From contig JABWDB010000002.1 in NCBI GenBank assembly GCA_019614645.1, positions 23,673,501 to 23,737,500 on the forward strand: a DNA stretch of 64,000 nucleotides, in the 5' to 3' direction. Origin of the DNA: Stratiolaelaps scimitus (Eukaryota; Arthropoda; Arachnida; Mesostigmata; Laelapidae). The notes beneath the pieces are model-generated. The model did no database searches, was not told the DNA's origin, and saw only the letters and a list, made by a program, of their open reading frames with translations. A program made the translations under genes and the position numbers. Shown here in pieces: positions 12,011 to 23,410 of this stretch. Each line of letters opens with the position of its first letter. Position 1 is the stretch's first letter.

Positions 12011-13130
12011 CAGTAGATACCCCGCAATGGTAGGCCGTTTTTTCCGTCCTGACGTACGCAACCTTTAATGCTGTTTCAACCTGTCTTGCCTTCGTTGCTT
12101 TAACTATAGAAGTTGAGTAACGACGAAGGAGGGACTGCGTCATATTCGCTCGGCATTTATCTCGGAGTTTTGTACACAAGAAAATTAAAAGCGAAAATAC
12201 TTTGTTTCTCACTGATAATTGGATAAATCGTATAGTGAAGTTGTTCCAAACACTTTAACGCTTCGCTGGATGACCAAACGATGAGCATTTACCAGAGAAT
12301 GTTTTTCTTCTGGAAAATAATAAACCGTTCCACTAAGTATAGCTATCCGAATAAGCAGGCCGACCTTGGATCACGATTTCACCAAATAGCTGCAATGTAG
12401 AGATCTTCTTTACAGCATTTGAAAACGCACGCCAGTGTAATCACTATAGAATCGCCGATATTACGTCTCCATTACAATCCTATTAAAATAGAGTTAATTT
12501 CACATTCATCCAACCAGTGGAGGCAATACGAGAACCACACGGACCTTCGTACCATAATTTTCCCAGTGCCGCGATGCCTGAAATAGGATCCTATCGCGCT
12601 CACTGCTTTACGTCATGCGCTTATCACTAGGACGCTTGCGAATACATCATCCATTCGAGCAAGATCTTTGGCAAACGTCAAAGCTAAAGCTTCGCATGGA
12701 TGCAGCCCCCTAAGATTGTTCGACATTACATACAATTTAGTAAGACTCATTCATTAGTCGATTCTGAGTAGCTGTACGCTGTTACTAATATAGTCGACCT
12801 ATACCGTGCACCTCAGTCCTTAAAAGGAGGATGAGATCGTTATGCTAATATTGCCACGCTCAATTTATCGTGTTTCGCAAGTGAATTAGAATTTTTACAC
12901 AAATAAATACGATTTTTTTAGCATGGCTGGCTATAGTGAAAAAGGTTTACAAAAACATGTAACGTATACAGTGTATGAAGGAGACAGTGACCTGGGGCCA
13001 TGGATGCACCCCAAGACCTTTCAAAATCATACCAGGCAACACTACTAGGTTGTCTCTGAGAACCCTATCACCTACGGACTCCCCTGTTACCCATATAGCT
13101 ATTTTCCCATTTGATTCAACGCATGTGCCA
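12011..13130. other. AT-rich DNA, nothing recognised
   Basis: No open frame above about 61 codons, no repeat of note, and no tRNA-like signal. Confidence 0.6.
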
Positions 13131-14300
13131 TCTCAGATGATCTCCGAGATTAGCCACTGAGGTCTACAAGTCGTTCCATTTAGCAACACACCCCTGGCTG
13201 GCCCGTTCCGCCACTTCGTTCCATGCATATATACATACAGAACACTCGCTAGAGAGCGTTTACGTTCGATTGGCGGTCTACGATCTGTTTGAACGTGCGC
13301 TATATCTGTTTCGCTTGATAATGCAACGAAGGCACTCGCTCGTGCAACCACTACGCCGCCGCTATGAACGATTGAGCATGATGATGATGACGATGCGCGT
13401 ACGGAACGCGCTACTTTTTCACGGGGCCTTTCTGTAGTGGGCCAGTCCCACAACCCAGTCGCATAGCACCCAATCGTCAACGGCATCAGGCTAAGCCCAG
13501 TCCTCATGGGTCAGACGGAACGACACAGTTGCTACTGGAGCTAGCTCGCCCGCCCAGGGGTGCCAGTTGCTATCGTTCTTGTTTAGTATCATCATTCCTT
13601 TTCGTTTTCGTCAGTCCAAGTCGCCACTGAATTCTCGCGAGACCAAGCGTAACGGGAGATATTCTTAGCCGCTCGGCGCAATAGTCATCGTTGCTGCAGA
13701 GGTAGTACCATTGTTGTGCTTGTTGTTATTGCATTTGCCGCAACTGCTGCTGCGATGTTACTACCGCAAATTGGACAGTTGCCTGCAGCCGAGATGGGTT
13801 GGTCATATGAGAAGGGTCCGCCAGCTGAGTACGTGAGTACCGTCACCGTCGGTAGAATGTAGAAAGCGAAGATGCAGTAAACGGCTACTAGGCAACGCAG
13901 GCCAAGAGAGAAACTGCAACGAAAGGCTGGTGAAAATGCCAACGAATGCTGGTGAAAATGCCAACGAATGCTGGTGAAGGTGGAGAAGGGAACTGTTCCA
14001 AGGAAAAGCGTCGATGGAAGCCGGGAGATAGAGGAAAAATAAGGGTGGGGGTGAGGTAAAACAGGATGGTAGAGGATTCACCTGCAGCGACCGCCGTCGG
14101 ACGCTTATCTCGATGGCGGTGTCGGTTCTACCCACGATGGTGATGGCAGATGTGCGCCGGTGCGGTTGCGCGGACACAAATAACGCGGTTGCACAGGAGG
14201 GCTGACACGGAGGAACCATTTTCGTCAGCACGAACGAAAGCCAGATGTTGGCCGAATTCCCTTCGTGTGTGTCGAATATAGCAAAAATAATACACAAAAT
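13131..14300. other. GC-richer block with minus-strand chance ORFs
   Basis: Minus-strand frames at 13133-13507 and 13803-14297 (124 and 164 codons) overlap others and show no recognised domain. The second contains a Ser/Pro/Leu-rich stretch. A 22-base tandem repeat lies inside at 13926-13969. The block could be UTR or regulatory DNA. Confidence 0.4.
13926..13969. repeat. 22-bp tandem duplication
   Basis: Two exact copies of GCTGGTGAAAATGCCAACGA plus AT, followed by a partial third copy. A recent local duplication. Confidence 0.9.
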
Positions 14301-15831
14301 AGGACATACATAATACTAAAATATAGTTATAAAGATAGTCATCGAACATTCACTTTCTTGCATTAAAGAGCAAATTGCGAATTTTATACAAGATGAGGGG
14401 AAGATGAGCGTTTTTGTATTGCCTGTCTCGATGATACATGGTATTAGAAATACAGATGGGTATATTGGCTCAGTATTGCCAAATCAAGATATTGGCACCA
14501 TTGACGTACGTATACCAGCAAATGAAGTACGGCCAATGAATGTTTGTTGGCTTCCGCCATGAGCCTTTTGTACTCGGTCGCCCATATAAGCATAACCCTG
14601 CTTTCAATTTTCTACCGTGTATGACACAACTGGGACGTAGGTTGTCCACACGGGGGATAGGTGTATATAAATATATTCGCGTCTATCTAAAATGCCTTCT
14701 TTTATATGGAGTCGAGGGTACCCGGTATTGTATTTATTTCCTCATTGGGATAAACTTCGTTTTAATGTTGGGCTTATAGCCGCAACAAGGTATCAGGGAT
14801 GTCGCTTTGTCCGCCGTAGCAGGGTAAGGCAAAAAGTGACGCTTTTTTAAGTACGACGCCCGTAAGTGAGATCGAGCGCATAGATAGGTGGCTAATGAAT
14901 ACAATCATTCAGCCAAGATGATCAACATCTTTCGCGTATTATACGTTTTCACCTTTATTAATCAATATATTTACCGATTTAAATATACAATAATTCAGGC
15001 CTATTGAAAGACACAGTGGAACTAATGACCACAGCTTGGTCTCACCGCCAGCGGTAAGTTGCGGACTATCCTTGTGTGGCGTTTCCTGCATAGTAGTGCT
15101 CCTCTATAATGCCAAGTACTGAATATCCCCAGCCTAAAGGGACCCTCCGACGGATCTGGGTATTACGGTTGGATCGATTTGGACACAAAATTTAACTTGA
15201 CCTGCTGTTGTTGTAATGGTGTTCGGGTAGGTTTGACAATATTGCAGACTATTTGTCGTGTGATCTCAGGGTTGCTGGATATGGTGAATAGGATTTCCAC
15301 AGTATCTTGGCATTTTGTCTTGCCTTGCTTGAAACAAGATCCATGTCGTGGGCCAAATTAGAACTCTTCTTTCTCTGGCTGCATTGTCTATGTGCGAATT
15401 TGAGTTTCTGCAGATGTAGACTCACTGGTGCTAGTTGCAATTGTTCATGTTGTTGTTTCTGGCTTCATTATATTATTATTACAGCAATTCTGCTGCATAA
15501 CAGGTGTACAAGTATATTCATGAATTACACTGTCGTTCATGCACAGAATCTAACTTGCCTCCGAATATTCACCAGAGTATCTACAAAAACGTTGCAACTC
15601 GTGTCACGGAGTTGACAGAGGTCATATAAAAACTGAGCAAGAAAAACTAATTCCTACGACTCCCAGGATATTGTCGTCTGTCTACGAGGTAAGCTTACAT
15701 TTCACTGGGGGCTAACAGTTGCGACTGTTAGAGCTTATGCCGGACTTATGTCCTTCCCAAAAAAGAGCGTAGCCATTGTTGCAACTGAATAAGGCTATCT
15801 GTTGCACAGACGTTAGTATCATTGTGCTGAC
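14301..15831. other. AT-rich DNA, no supported gene
   Basis: Short frames only. An 8-bp perfect stem with a 4-base loop (CTAACAGT / ACTGTTAG) is at 15712-15731. The frame at 14540-14779 contains LKCLLLYGVEGTR, faintly like a retrotransposon LLYG-x-E-T motif, but too short to call. Confidence 0.5.
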
Positions 15832-16046
15832 ATGGCAGTAGACAAATTCCCTCCATCTACTGAAGTGCATTTCGTTGACTCGACAGACGTATATGTTTTG
15901 TCGTCGTTAGTTAAACCTTTAAGGAAGCAGTTTGTGAAAAAATATCGGGTGAAACAATTATCACACTTCGTCCGTATTGTGGAGGATATGTTAATTCCAT
16001 TTCATTCTGCCGAAAGCGGTACAATCGAAGGCGTTCAATATTGGTT
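15832..16046 (+). CDS. Possible coding exon, unknown product
   Basis: A 72-codon open frame (MAVDKFPPSTEVHFVDSTDV at its start) that I do not recognise. Two things set it apart from background. Its composition is balanced and protein-like, with no low-complexity run. It also ends exactly at a very strong splice donor (GTT, then GTGAGTAAAC), which would leave the exon in phase 2 after 71 codons. The apparent stop codon overlaps that donor, as expected if the frame really continues into another exon. The start is uncertain: GACATGGCAG at 15828-15837 could be a translation start or a splice acceptor. No partner exon was found. Chance is still the likeliest single alternative. Confidence 0.25.
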
Positions 16047-16309
16047 GTGAGTAAACCCGGAAAATTTACTATACTAGGTTAATTGCGTATATGTGACAGG
16101 TATTCTGCAGCCGCTAGACATTGACAAGTGGAAATTTATGTTGACTAACAAAATGTTGGTACGTAACTCTTGTAAACTTGGCTTCAGCCGGACGCTTCAA
16201 ATGCCTAGTATGGCCTAGCAAATTGTTCGGACTGGCTCACAGCCAACACTTAACCTCCACGGTACTGTTTTTGACTTAGCATAGGACGGACCCCTTTAAA
16301 TGCAAATGT

Positions 16310-16386
16310 GCAACGGTGGTATCGAACCCGTGCACCTCTCCTCCGATTGCAGGCGCGCACGAGTGCACCACGCCACCGAGCTCGAC
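16310..16386 (-). mobile_element. tRNA-like (SINE head) element
   Basis: On the minus strand GGTGGCGTGGTGCACTCG resembles an A box region, and the B box GGGTTCGATACC lies about 40 bases later. This layout is typical of tRNA-derived SINEs in chelicerates. Stem pairing is too poor for a working tRNA. The sequence after the B box does not match the other SINE-like copies here. Confidence 0.55.
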
Positions 16387-17085
16387 AGGAGTATGACCTA
16401 GTGCCCTCAGTATATCTATGTCCTCCCCACGGGGGCACACTCGGCCTATCGGTCCGCTCAACTGCGCCTAATGATAGCTTTGGTGATCCTGACGACGTTG
16501 GGGCATTCGATTAATGATAAAATATCTATACGAACCTAATTAGGGAGAGTGCTTAGCCACCCTGGTAAGATTTGTTCAATGGGATGCTATAAATGACAAG
16601 AACGTACATCGTGGTCCCAAAACAGAATAGTATTTTGGAGGTTGGGGCAGTCACCAAGAGCAGTAGAGCTATCTCGTGGTGAACAGAAAACAGTATCTCC
16701 CGAGTGGAACAGTGAGCCTTGATTCCTCATCTCATCAGAGCAACCGTCAGAGCGGGACATCTCCTGCGGTACCTGCGTGCGCCTTCTCTCCTCGTCACTG
16801 TCAAAGATTCTTCTCTCTTTCTTCCCGAACCAGGAAGGGAACTACTTGGTCCGACAAGGGCACTGATCGATACACATGCACACGTCATGTTAGAGTTATC
16901 GGGGAGAATATACGAGTCTAGGCAGATATTATTATTCTTAAGTTCTCATACTGTACCAAACGGCAGTATTAGCCTCCAAGGGTGAGAAAGCGTTAATATG
17001 AAATCTTATTAGTTGGGCTGCTCATACTGCTACATATGAGAAAGATCGATATGAAGAGTATATATGAAAGTGTATATATCTTCAA

Positions 17086-17105
17086 ATATATATATATATA
17101 TATAT
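17086..17105. repeat. (TA)10 microsatellite
   Basis: Dinucleotide run in a locally TA-rich stretch. Confidence 0.9.
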
Positions 17106-18281
17106 TATGTAGCCATTAAGAAGTCCCCATAAGAGTTATACGGTAAAGTTGGATACTTGCCGAATTTTGCTCATACCCTTCATACCCTCAACTGTTTTTA
17201 CTAAAAATACAATCAGCCAGTTCTAAGTCTAGCGAATTAACAGGGGAGGGTGAAATCATCCACAGGCAGATTATTTTTCCAGTTCGACCACTCCTCGTTT
17301 TTCTATGCGAAGAATCAAACAGAAATAGGTAGATAGCCATTTAGGCGGTTACGATCCCAATATCACTACAATCCCGAGTACGAATGGATGATTGCTTAAA
17401 CTGATATCTATTCCTCCCCGCTCGGGATATCGGACGGTTTCTGCTCAAGATCACTACTCTTTCGGCTGTCGGTTGTAGACCTTGCAGCGATAACACACGA
17501 GATCGTCTATAATTATTTTTACACTGAAGATCGTAGGATATTCATCTCGAGTCAAGGTGCGAACGATGTAGACAACCTACAGCTCGTTAGCTCAGCAATA
17601 TCCATAACTAGTCTGATGAAAATGGGACGCTGGCCTCTGCACCTAAGTGTACAGCTTCCGTTTAGATTTTCCGTTTATCTCGATATGTTGGCTAGTCTAA
17701 ATCAGCTTCTATAACGAACTTCTTCGAAGCGGCGAACGACATTTGAAATCGATATTTCAGTGATTTATCTCATCAAACGACCGGATTTGTCTGTACCTCT
17801 CCCTGTTCTCTTATCCCTGTATTGTAGGCTCCCCTGGTCCTCCTACTTTGATTAGGCTGTACATGTTATAGAAGGTGTTCAGAAATATATGGGGCATGTT
17901 TCGAGACGAAGCAGTGTGCAGATAATACACCTAAGCTTGCTGAGCTTTATAGCATCACCGAGTTATAAAAGACCTGGCGATCTCTCATTCAGCGTTTAAC
18001 CATATCTTCGATTACTGTAGAGTCAATAATCTCCGACTAACTCTGTTGATACTCAACAATGGCGTATTTGTGCTCAAACTAGAATGTACGGAGCAGCTGA
18101 CCCTCAGCTGAATAATTTATTCTTCTCGTCTGTCGCGTGCCAGTTGCAGTTGAGACCATAGTTACTTGAATAAGCCAATATTTTGTATTGCATTGTAAGC
18201 AACACCTATCACCATGAAGAAGTTACGATAATTATATATAATAAACTCATTATTTATAAGTCGTGCTTGCAATGTAGAATT

Positions 18282-18304
18282 TATATATATATATATATAT
18301 ATAT
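18282..18304. repeat. (TA)n microsatellite
   Basis: Uninterrupted TA run that makes an Ile-Tyr repeat in an overlapping frame. Confidence 0.9.
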
Positions 18305-18650
18305 CCGGACTTATCTCATTGGCTATATGTTATTAGCTTTTTTACATCTACTTGGGCCTTCAAATGCACTAGCTGTTACTCTTTTAACGTCGTTTAGTCC
18401 ACCGTTGATGAAGAAAAGCTAGACGTGGACACCGCCATCTCGCGCTTGATCGTTCACTTGACTGAATCCATAACCGATCACGACCCACGCCGCGTTGTAT
18501 GACTGACCATGCATTTCATTTGATCACTGAGCTCTGTCTGTGACGAGTGTCAAGGATGAATGCGTTACGTGATTGCAAGAACGGCCAATGATTTGGTTCT
18601 TCATGAGTGAGGTCAATCCGATTTTGAATTTCGCGCCTCGTTCGTGGTCG

Positions 18651-20120
18651 TCTCGATTGCCTAAGTGACCCAGAGTGAGATTTGTAAGAGCCAGTCTAGC
18701 CACACCCTCTAACCGACCATGCGCTTATCTGTTGTGTAACAGTAAGGTAAGCGCTACTGTTCTTAGTCTACGCTTGAGTATGCCCGCCACAGTTACACCC
18801 GAATGTAACCGCCAATCGGCGCAAAATTTCAATGTTGGCCCACTCAGCGGGATGTATGTTGCTGTGACCTTGATCCTTTCGACAATTTGGGCGTTTTTAG
18901 GGAATTTGTGCGTAACTGTGTGTATGTCTCTGTGAGTTCGTGCGAGGGGATGTGCGGAAGTCGGGCGTCTGTGCCCGTCCTCCAACGTACGTGGATGTTT
19001 GGTATTGGGCAGTTGGATAGCCTGACTGCTTGCACTCTAGTTCACTCCCGTGCCCCGAACAGCCCTGTTTCCCCCCAGTATCGTGAAGCAAAAGGCGATG
19101 CGTCCTTGGCAAGTGCTTATGCTGTTTTGCATGAGAATAGAGGGAGCAAGCGGGTCCGTAGGGTGATTCGCGGGTCTATCGGAACGCCAGCCGCGGCGAT
19201 GTGGGACAAGCTGCCAAGAAGCCTCGTAGAGGCTTCGTGACCGTCGCTGCAACCCTATTATACTACCGACTACTCCAGCCACGCGCCGTCTACGACGGCC
19301 AGTGGTTGGAAGGCGCAAAGCAGTCGCTTGGAGGGTGGAAAGGCACCGCTAGTAAATGCTGTACAACAAGCAGTCGCGCCGAGTGGGTGCTCCAATCGTC
19401 CCGAGAAACTACGGCGAAACCGCGGCCGCGCCGCAGAACGGCAGCGGTCGGTGACAGACAGCAGTGAGTGCATTGTGCACTGCGAGAGGCGGTGCGGGAC
19501 GAAAAGCAAGCAATGAGGGCATGAGGCATGAGCGGTTGGACTGGCAACGCGGCGCGTCCTATTAGTTTTCGAGAGGGTTGGATGCTGACTGTCGCACTCT
19601 CACCCTGACAGAGAGCTGACTGTGATAGCGGTGGCCATGGCGCGGCAGCTTACACCGACCCGGAGAAGAGGAGCGAGGAGACGCAGAACTTCTTGAAAGC
19701 CTTCGCCCAACCCCACTGCGTTCGTATTCACTCGGTATTTCTATAGCCCAGATCTTCCTTCTTTCTCCACCTATAGGACATCCCCGTTCTCGGAACCCTC
19801 TGTCCACCCGTCCCGACGGTAGGAGTTGGTGCACTTGAAACTCTCTCTCTAGCTCTTTCTCTCTGTTTCGGCTGTCGCGCTGAACTGGTAGGGCAGCCTC
19901 ACAGCATCGACTCGGCCCGCGTCCGTGTCAACTCAGAGGCCGCCAGCAAGCGCTGAACGGCCGGCATTGGAGAAACGAGGAGCATTTACGACGAAGCCAC
20001 ACACGACAGCCGTTCAGCGAATGCAAACACCCAACCTAGCAGATAGATGAATGTGTCGTCCTTCGGGTTCCCCTTTCTGTTTGTCGGATTAGGCTGGGAC
20101 GAGCAGATGGCGGAGTAGGT
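18651..20120. other. GC-rich block, possible promoter/UTR or regulatory DNA
   Basis: Markedly more CG-containing than its flanks, with many overlapping frames on both strands, none with a recognisable domain. The frames are mutual shadows of stop-poor GC-rich sequence. A CT-rich tract follows at about 19840-19870. No TE fragment was seen inside. A regulatory or 5' UTR role is inference only. Confidence 0.35.
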
Positions 20121-21149
20121 AAATTTTATTTATGCGTTATGCGTAAATCACACCAAGCGACTCCACAGGAGCGGTCTGAACGCGCATGAATGCTTAACAA
20201 GAATTACGATCGTTAAGAGATGTATTTCTGACACTCGATCCTAAGATTATAGAGAAATTTTGACATACATACTATTTGCAATGTGATGTGTTTGTAAACA
20301 ATATTTGTTTAGCTCTATTTTGAAGCTAGGCTAAGGTTTTAGATTCGGGGTTTATATAATTTCGTCTCATTAGGTTCAGTCATTTTCTTATAATTATCGT
20401 GACATTTTTAAATCAGCTCAACCAGGTTGCCAAACCCTGGGCGGGAAATGGAGGGCAAGCCATTTGTCTCGAAGGATCAAAAAGTTCCTCCAGGCATTTT
20501 GCCCAGTAGTAGCGTCGCATCGAGTACGAGCAAAAAAAAAATTAATTGTGTAGTAATAATTTTGTAGTAATAAAAATTAATTGCGCAAGTATTGTGCTAC
20601 CACTTAGCGAGAAACGAGTTCACGCAAGTCAATCACGAAATCAAATATGATAACAGTGATTATCGAAACGTTGATTAACTGTCAGCATGTCCTTACTACA
20701 AAGTTGGGGAACTGCTACTGTCTACTGTTTGAACTACTACCCAAGGAAATACTAAATCTGTGCTTGTTCTTGCTAGACGTAAGCCGAATGTATACTTTGA
20801 ATGTATAGTTTGAAATGATCTTCTATTGTTATTTGGGATTGTGCATAATCCTTAGTTCGCGCAAGTGACATCAGATTACCCCCTAACTAGCACCGCGGCG
20901 ATCTAAACATCTACATACGTTCAGCTAAAAAAACGCCCGCTAAGCGCGCAGTCTGCGAACTCCCACGACCACCACTCACTGAACTATGATAGTTCACAAA
21001 CATGTAAACTTGGTCCAGTTCAATTGAACGTGCTGAATAGCATTCATATTTTGTCTGAATCCCGTACATACGCGGCAAGCGGCCCCGCTAATTAATGGCT
21101 CGGTCGTATCAGAACGACGTCGAGTAATTAGAATTTAGCACGACGCGTT
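20121..21149. other. AT-rich DNA, nothing recognised
   Basis: No open frame of note. A short direct repeat with AAATTAATTG and GTAGTAATAA units lies at about 20538-20583. Confidence 0.6.
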
Positions 21150-21680
21150 TTGCGATGTGCGACTACCCTCGATGTTTGTTACCACGCATCCGTGAGGAGG
21201 TCAATTGAAGGGTGGTCGCATAGGCAGTACACGTTCATAATTAAAGCTATCGCCGTGTCCGTCTACCGTAAGCTGGATTCAGTACGTTTAGGTGTCGATT
21301 CTCGAAAGCATACATGTTGTCCTACATTTCGAAGAATACGATATTCTTTTGATACGATATTTGATATTGTTCCGTTGCGGATAACAAAATCTGTTATGTG
21401 CAAAATTAAACAAAACTGGTTGACTCGTTGTGGAGAAACGCCGCGGGGCTTACTGAGTTATAAAACTGAGTACCAGCACCTCGTTGGGGACGGCACGGTG
21501 GTTGATACTCTAGCACCTTCTTCTTCTTCGCAAATTGATCACCCTATAGATCACAGATCACAAACCGAAAGGGTGAGACCACGAAAGCTGTATGCGACGT
21601 CAATGGATATTTCCAATACTTCCCCACAACACAAGTGCACGAACATAGAAGCATCGTGGATATATGTTATACACAGATGA
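21150..21680 (+). CDS. Unrecognised 176-codon open frame
   Basis: This is one of the longest frames in sequence of ordinary, not GC-rich, composition, and it is not low-complexity. The translation has a basic middle (RKHTCCPTFRRIRYSF) and a Ser/Asp-rich C-terminal third. I recognise no domain, signal peptide or transposon motif. The start codon context is not informative, and a splice acceptor could lie upstream. It is followed 121 bases later, in another frame, by an open frame that ends in a strong donor. Chance or a decayed transposon gene are both possible. Confidence 0.2.
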   Translation: MRCATTLDVCYHASVRRSIEGWSHRQYTFIIKAIAVSVYRKLDSVRLGVDSRKHTCCPTFRRIRYSFDTIFDIVPLRITKSVMCKIKQNWLTRCGETPRGLLSYKTEYQHLVGDGTVVDTLAPSSSSQIDHPIDHRSQTERVRPRKLYATSMDISNTSPQHKCTNIEASWIYVIHR

Positions 21681-21801
21681 TGCCGCTGCTACCTGACTTA
21701 TTTTCACTTTCGCCGTACACTCGTTAAAGCAAAACTCTGCATGCCCTTGGCATGGGGTGCTTGCGCGACAGAAAGAGGCTCTGTTCTAAAGGGGAGAACA
21801 G

Positions 21802-22246
21802 TTGCCGGCGGATATCTATGTATCGTCTATCGCCAGCCCAATTCAATTGGTGCCGATCAATGCGCGAAATAGTGGCGATACTGATGATGATGAGCCTGAA
21901 AATGCGAACGAAGGCTTCAATATCGCCATAGACATATCGATTATATCTACCGCGATTGCACGGCCTGTTCCTGTTGCGGGAAAGATATCGGCCCTGTCTC
22001 CGGAAGTGTTCGTAGATTTGGCAAATTTCCGAAGTGATACCTATTATTTACTTGTCACATGGAGAGCTGTCTCTCTAGTGAACAGAGCCAGTGGAGGTCG
22101 CGAGGGAGAGTGGGGAAGGAAGGTTTCAAGTTTTCCTCGGGATTCCATTTTTTCTACTCAATCAATTTCGCTGAAGCGGCCCCGACCACGCTTAAATAAA
22201 TGCTTACCTGTCATCTTCGGTTGCTGCCAAACGGCCATGCCAATGG
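21802..22246 (+). CDS. Possible coding exon, unknown product
   Basis: The open frame begins with a non-AUG codon, so if real it would be an internal exon whose acceptor lies upstream. It reads PADIYVSSIASPIQLVPINA, then an acidic stretch (DTDDDEPENANEG), then a hydrophobic/basic tail. It ends at CCAATGG followed by GTGAGTTC, a strong splice-donor match, leaving one extra base after complete codons. The remaining four codons to the stop would be intronic. No family is recognised and no partner exon was found, so this is only a candidate. Confidence 0.22.
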
Positions 22247-22259
22247 GTGAGTTCTAGTT

Positions 22260-23342
22260 TGACTGAATGTATTGCATTTTTCAAATCCGTACTTGGCACA
22301 TTGTCTCCTAAGTTGGTCATGAAATGATGCTCAAATCAATTCACTGGTACCACCTTTTGAGGCACGTAATTCCTGTTCACTCGGCTTACAACGCCGTCAG
22401 TTGAAATGCGTGTAAATATGTATCTGATCGGCTGCGTAGATGCACATCGAATAGGCTATAAAATGTTAATCTTTCGAGGTGAACTTATAGGGCTTTCTGA
22501 CGTTAACGGAACGTGGCACCCGACTGAATCGTAGTCCCTGAGTGTCTGAAAGTACGAGTGCGGCATGTATCGGCGAGATTATCAGAAAGTTCAAACACGA
22601 GCGACTCCACCTCGTCGAATTGTCTCTGATGGCCCCATTGGGTCGACGCTTGGCGACTTTTCTGACCCAAATTCGTTGATTCCGATCCTTTCGTAAGATC
22701 GAAATCAAGTATATTATAAGACCAAGGCAATTGAAGGTATTTGGTTGGTATAAGCTCATACAGCGTTGTCGTGGAAGACATCACGAATTGTCACCTTAGA
22801 TGTTCTCATCTGTGCAACCTGCTTACACTAGGAGAATATTTAGAGATCACGTGAATCTTCCTCCGTTATTGCCCTGCTAGATTATGTTGATTTACTTCCA
22901 CTGCAAACGTGGATAATTTAGACTTTTATGTCTTTTAATTTTCAGCACGAAAGGTGCTTAATTATAACCAAGTCATTGTTATATGTAGAGAGCTCTAATG
23001 GCTTTGCGATTATATTAGATAGCTATCTGATTAGCAGCTAGCCAGTCAAGAGAATGAACCTTCTACATATATATATATATATTTATATAATGCAGAGGTC
23101 ATTTTGATTATTCTCAAATTGCATCGAGATTTATTTAAAATTCGACGGAGGGTGTTTTGCCTTGAAGTTTTAAAGCGCTGTTTTTGTGCCCTTTGACGCT
23201 CTAAAAACCGTTTGAGAATGATCTACCCAAAGTGGTATTTTCAAATTTGGCCTTATGCATGGCATTTAACATTATATATTACACGTAGAGATTTGAAACG
23301 ATCCGTGGTTTATTAGATCGATTATAATAGCCAATAATCCTG
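22260..23342. other. AT-rich DNA, no gene
   Basis: Minus-strand frames at 22466-22784 overlap each other and are not recognised. A TA tract lies at 23067-23082. Confidence 0.5.
23067..23082. repeat. (TA)n microsatellite
   Basis: Eight TA units followed by TTATATAA. Confidence 0.85.
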
Positions 23343-23410
23343 TTGGGCGGCGTATTATTAACATCGAGACCTCGGAACCATCGAGTCGCCGGTTCGAATT
23401 CTTCAGAGCA
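23343..23410 (+). mobile_element. tRNA-like (SINE head) element
   Basis: A TTGGGCGGCGTATTATTAAC segment resembles a decayed A box, and the B box GGTTCGAATTC is nearly canonical about 40 bases on. The anticodon arm is not convincing. A tRNA-derived repeat is the likeliest reading. Confidence 0.45.

Larger units (their letters stand above)
16387..18650. other. AT-rich DNA with two (TA)n tracts, no gene
   Basis: The frames at 16676-16985 overlap each other and are not recognised. Two TA microsatellites lie at 17086-17105 and 18282-18304. Nothing else is supported. Confidence 0.55.

Noticed and set aside
14540..14779. LKCLLLYGVEGTR, similar to a retrotransposon LLYG-x-E-T motif
   Set aside because: A single short match with no neighbouring reverse-transcriptase blocks.
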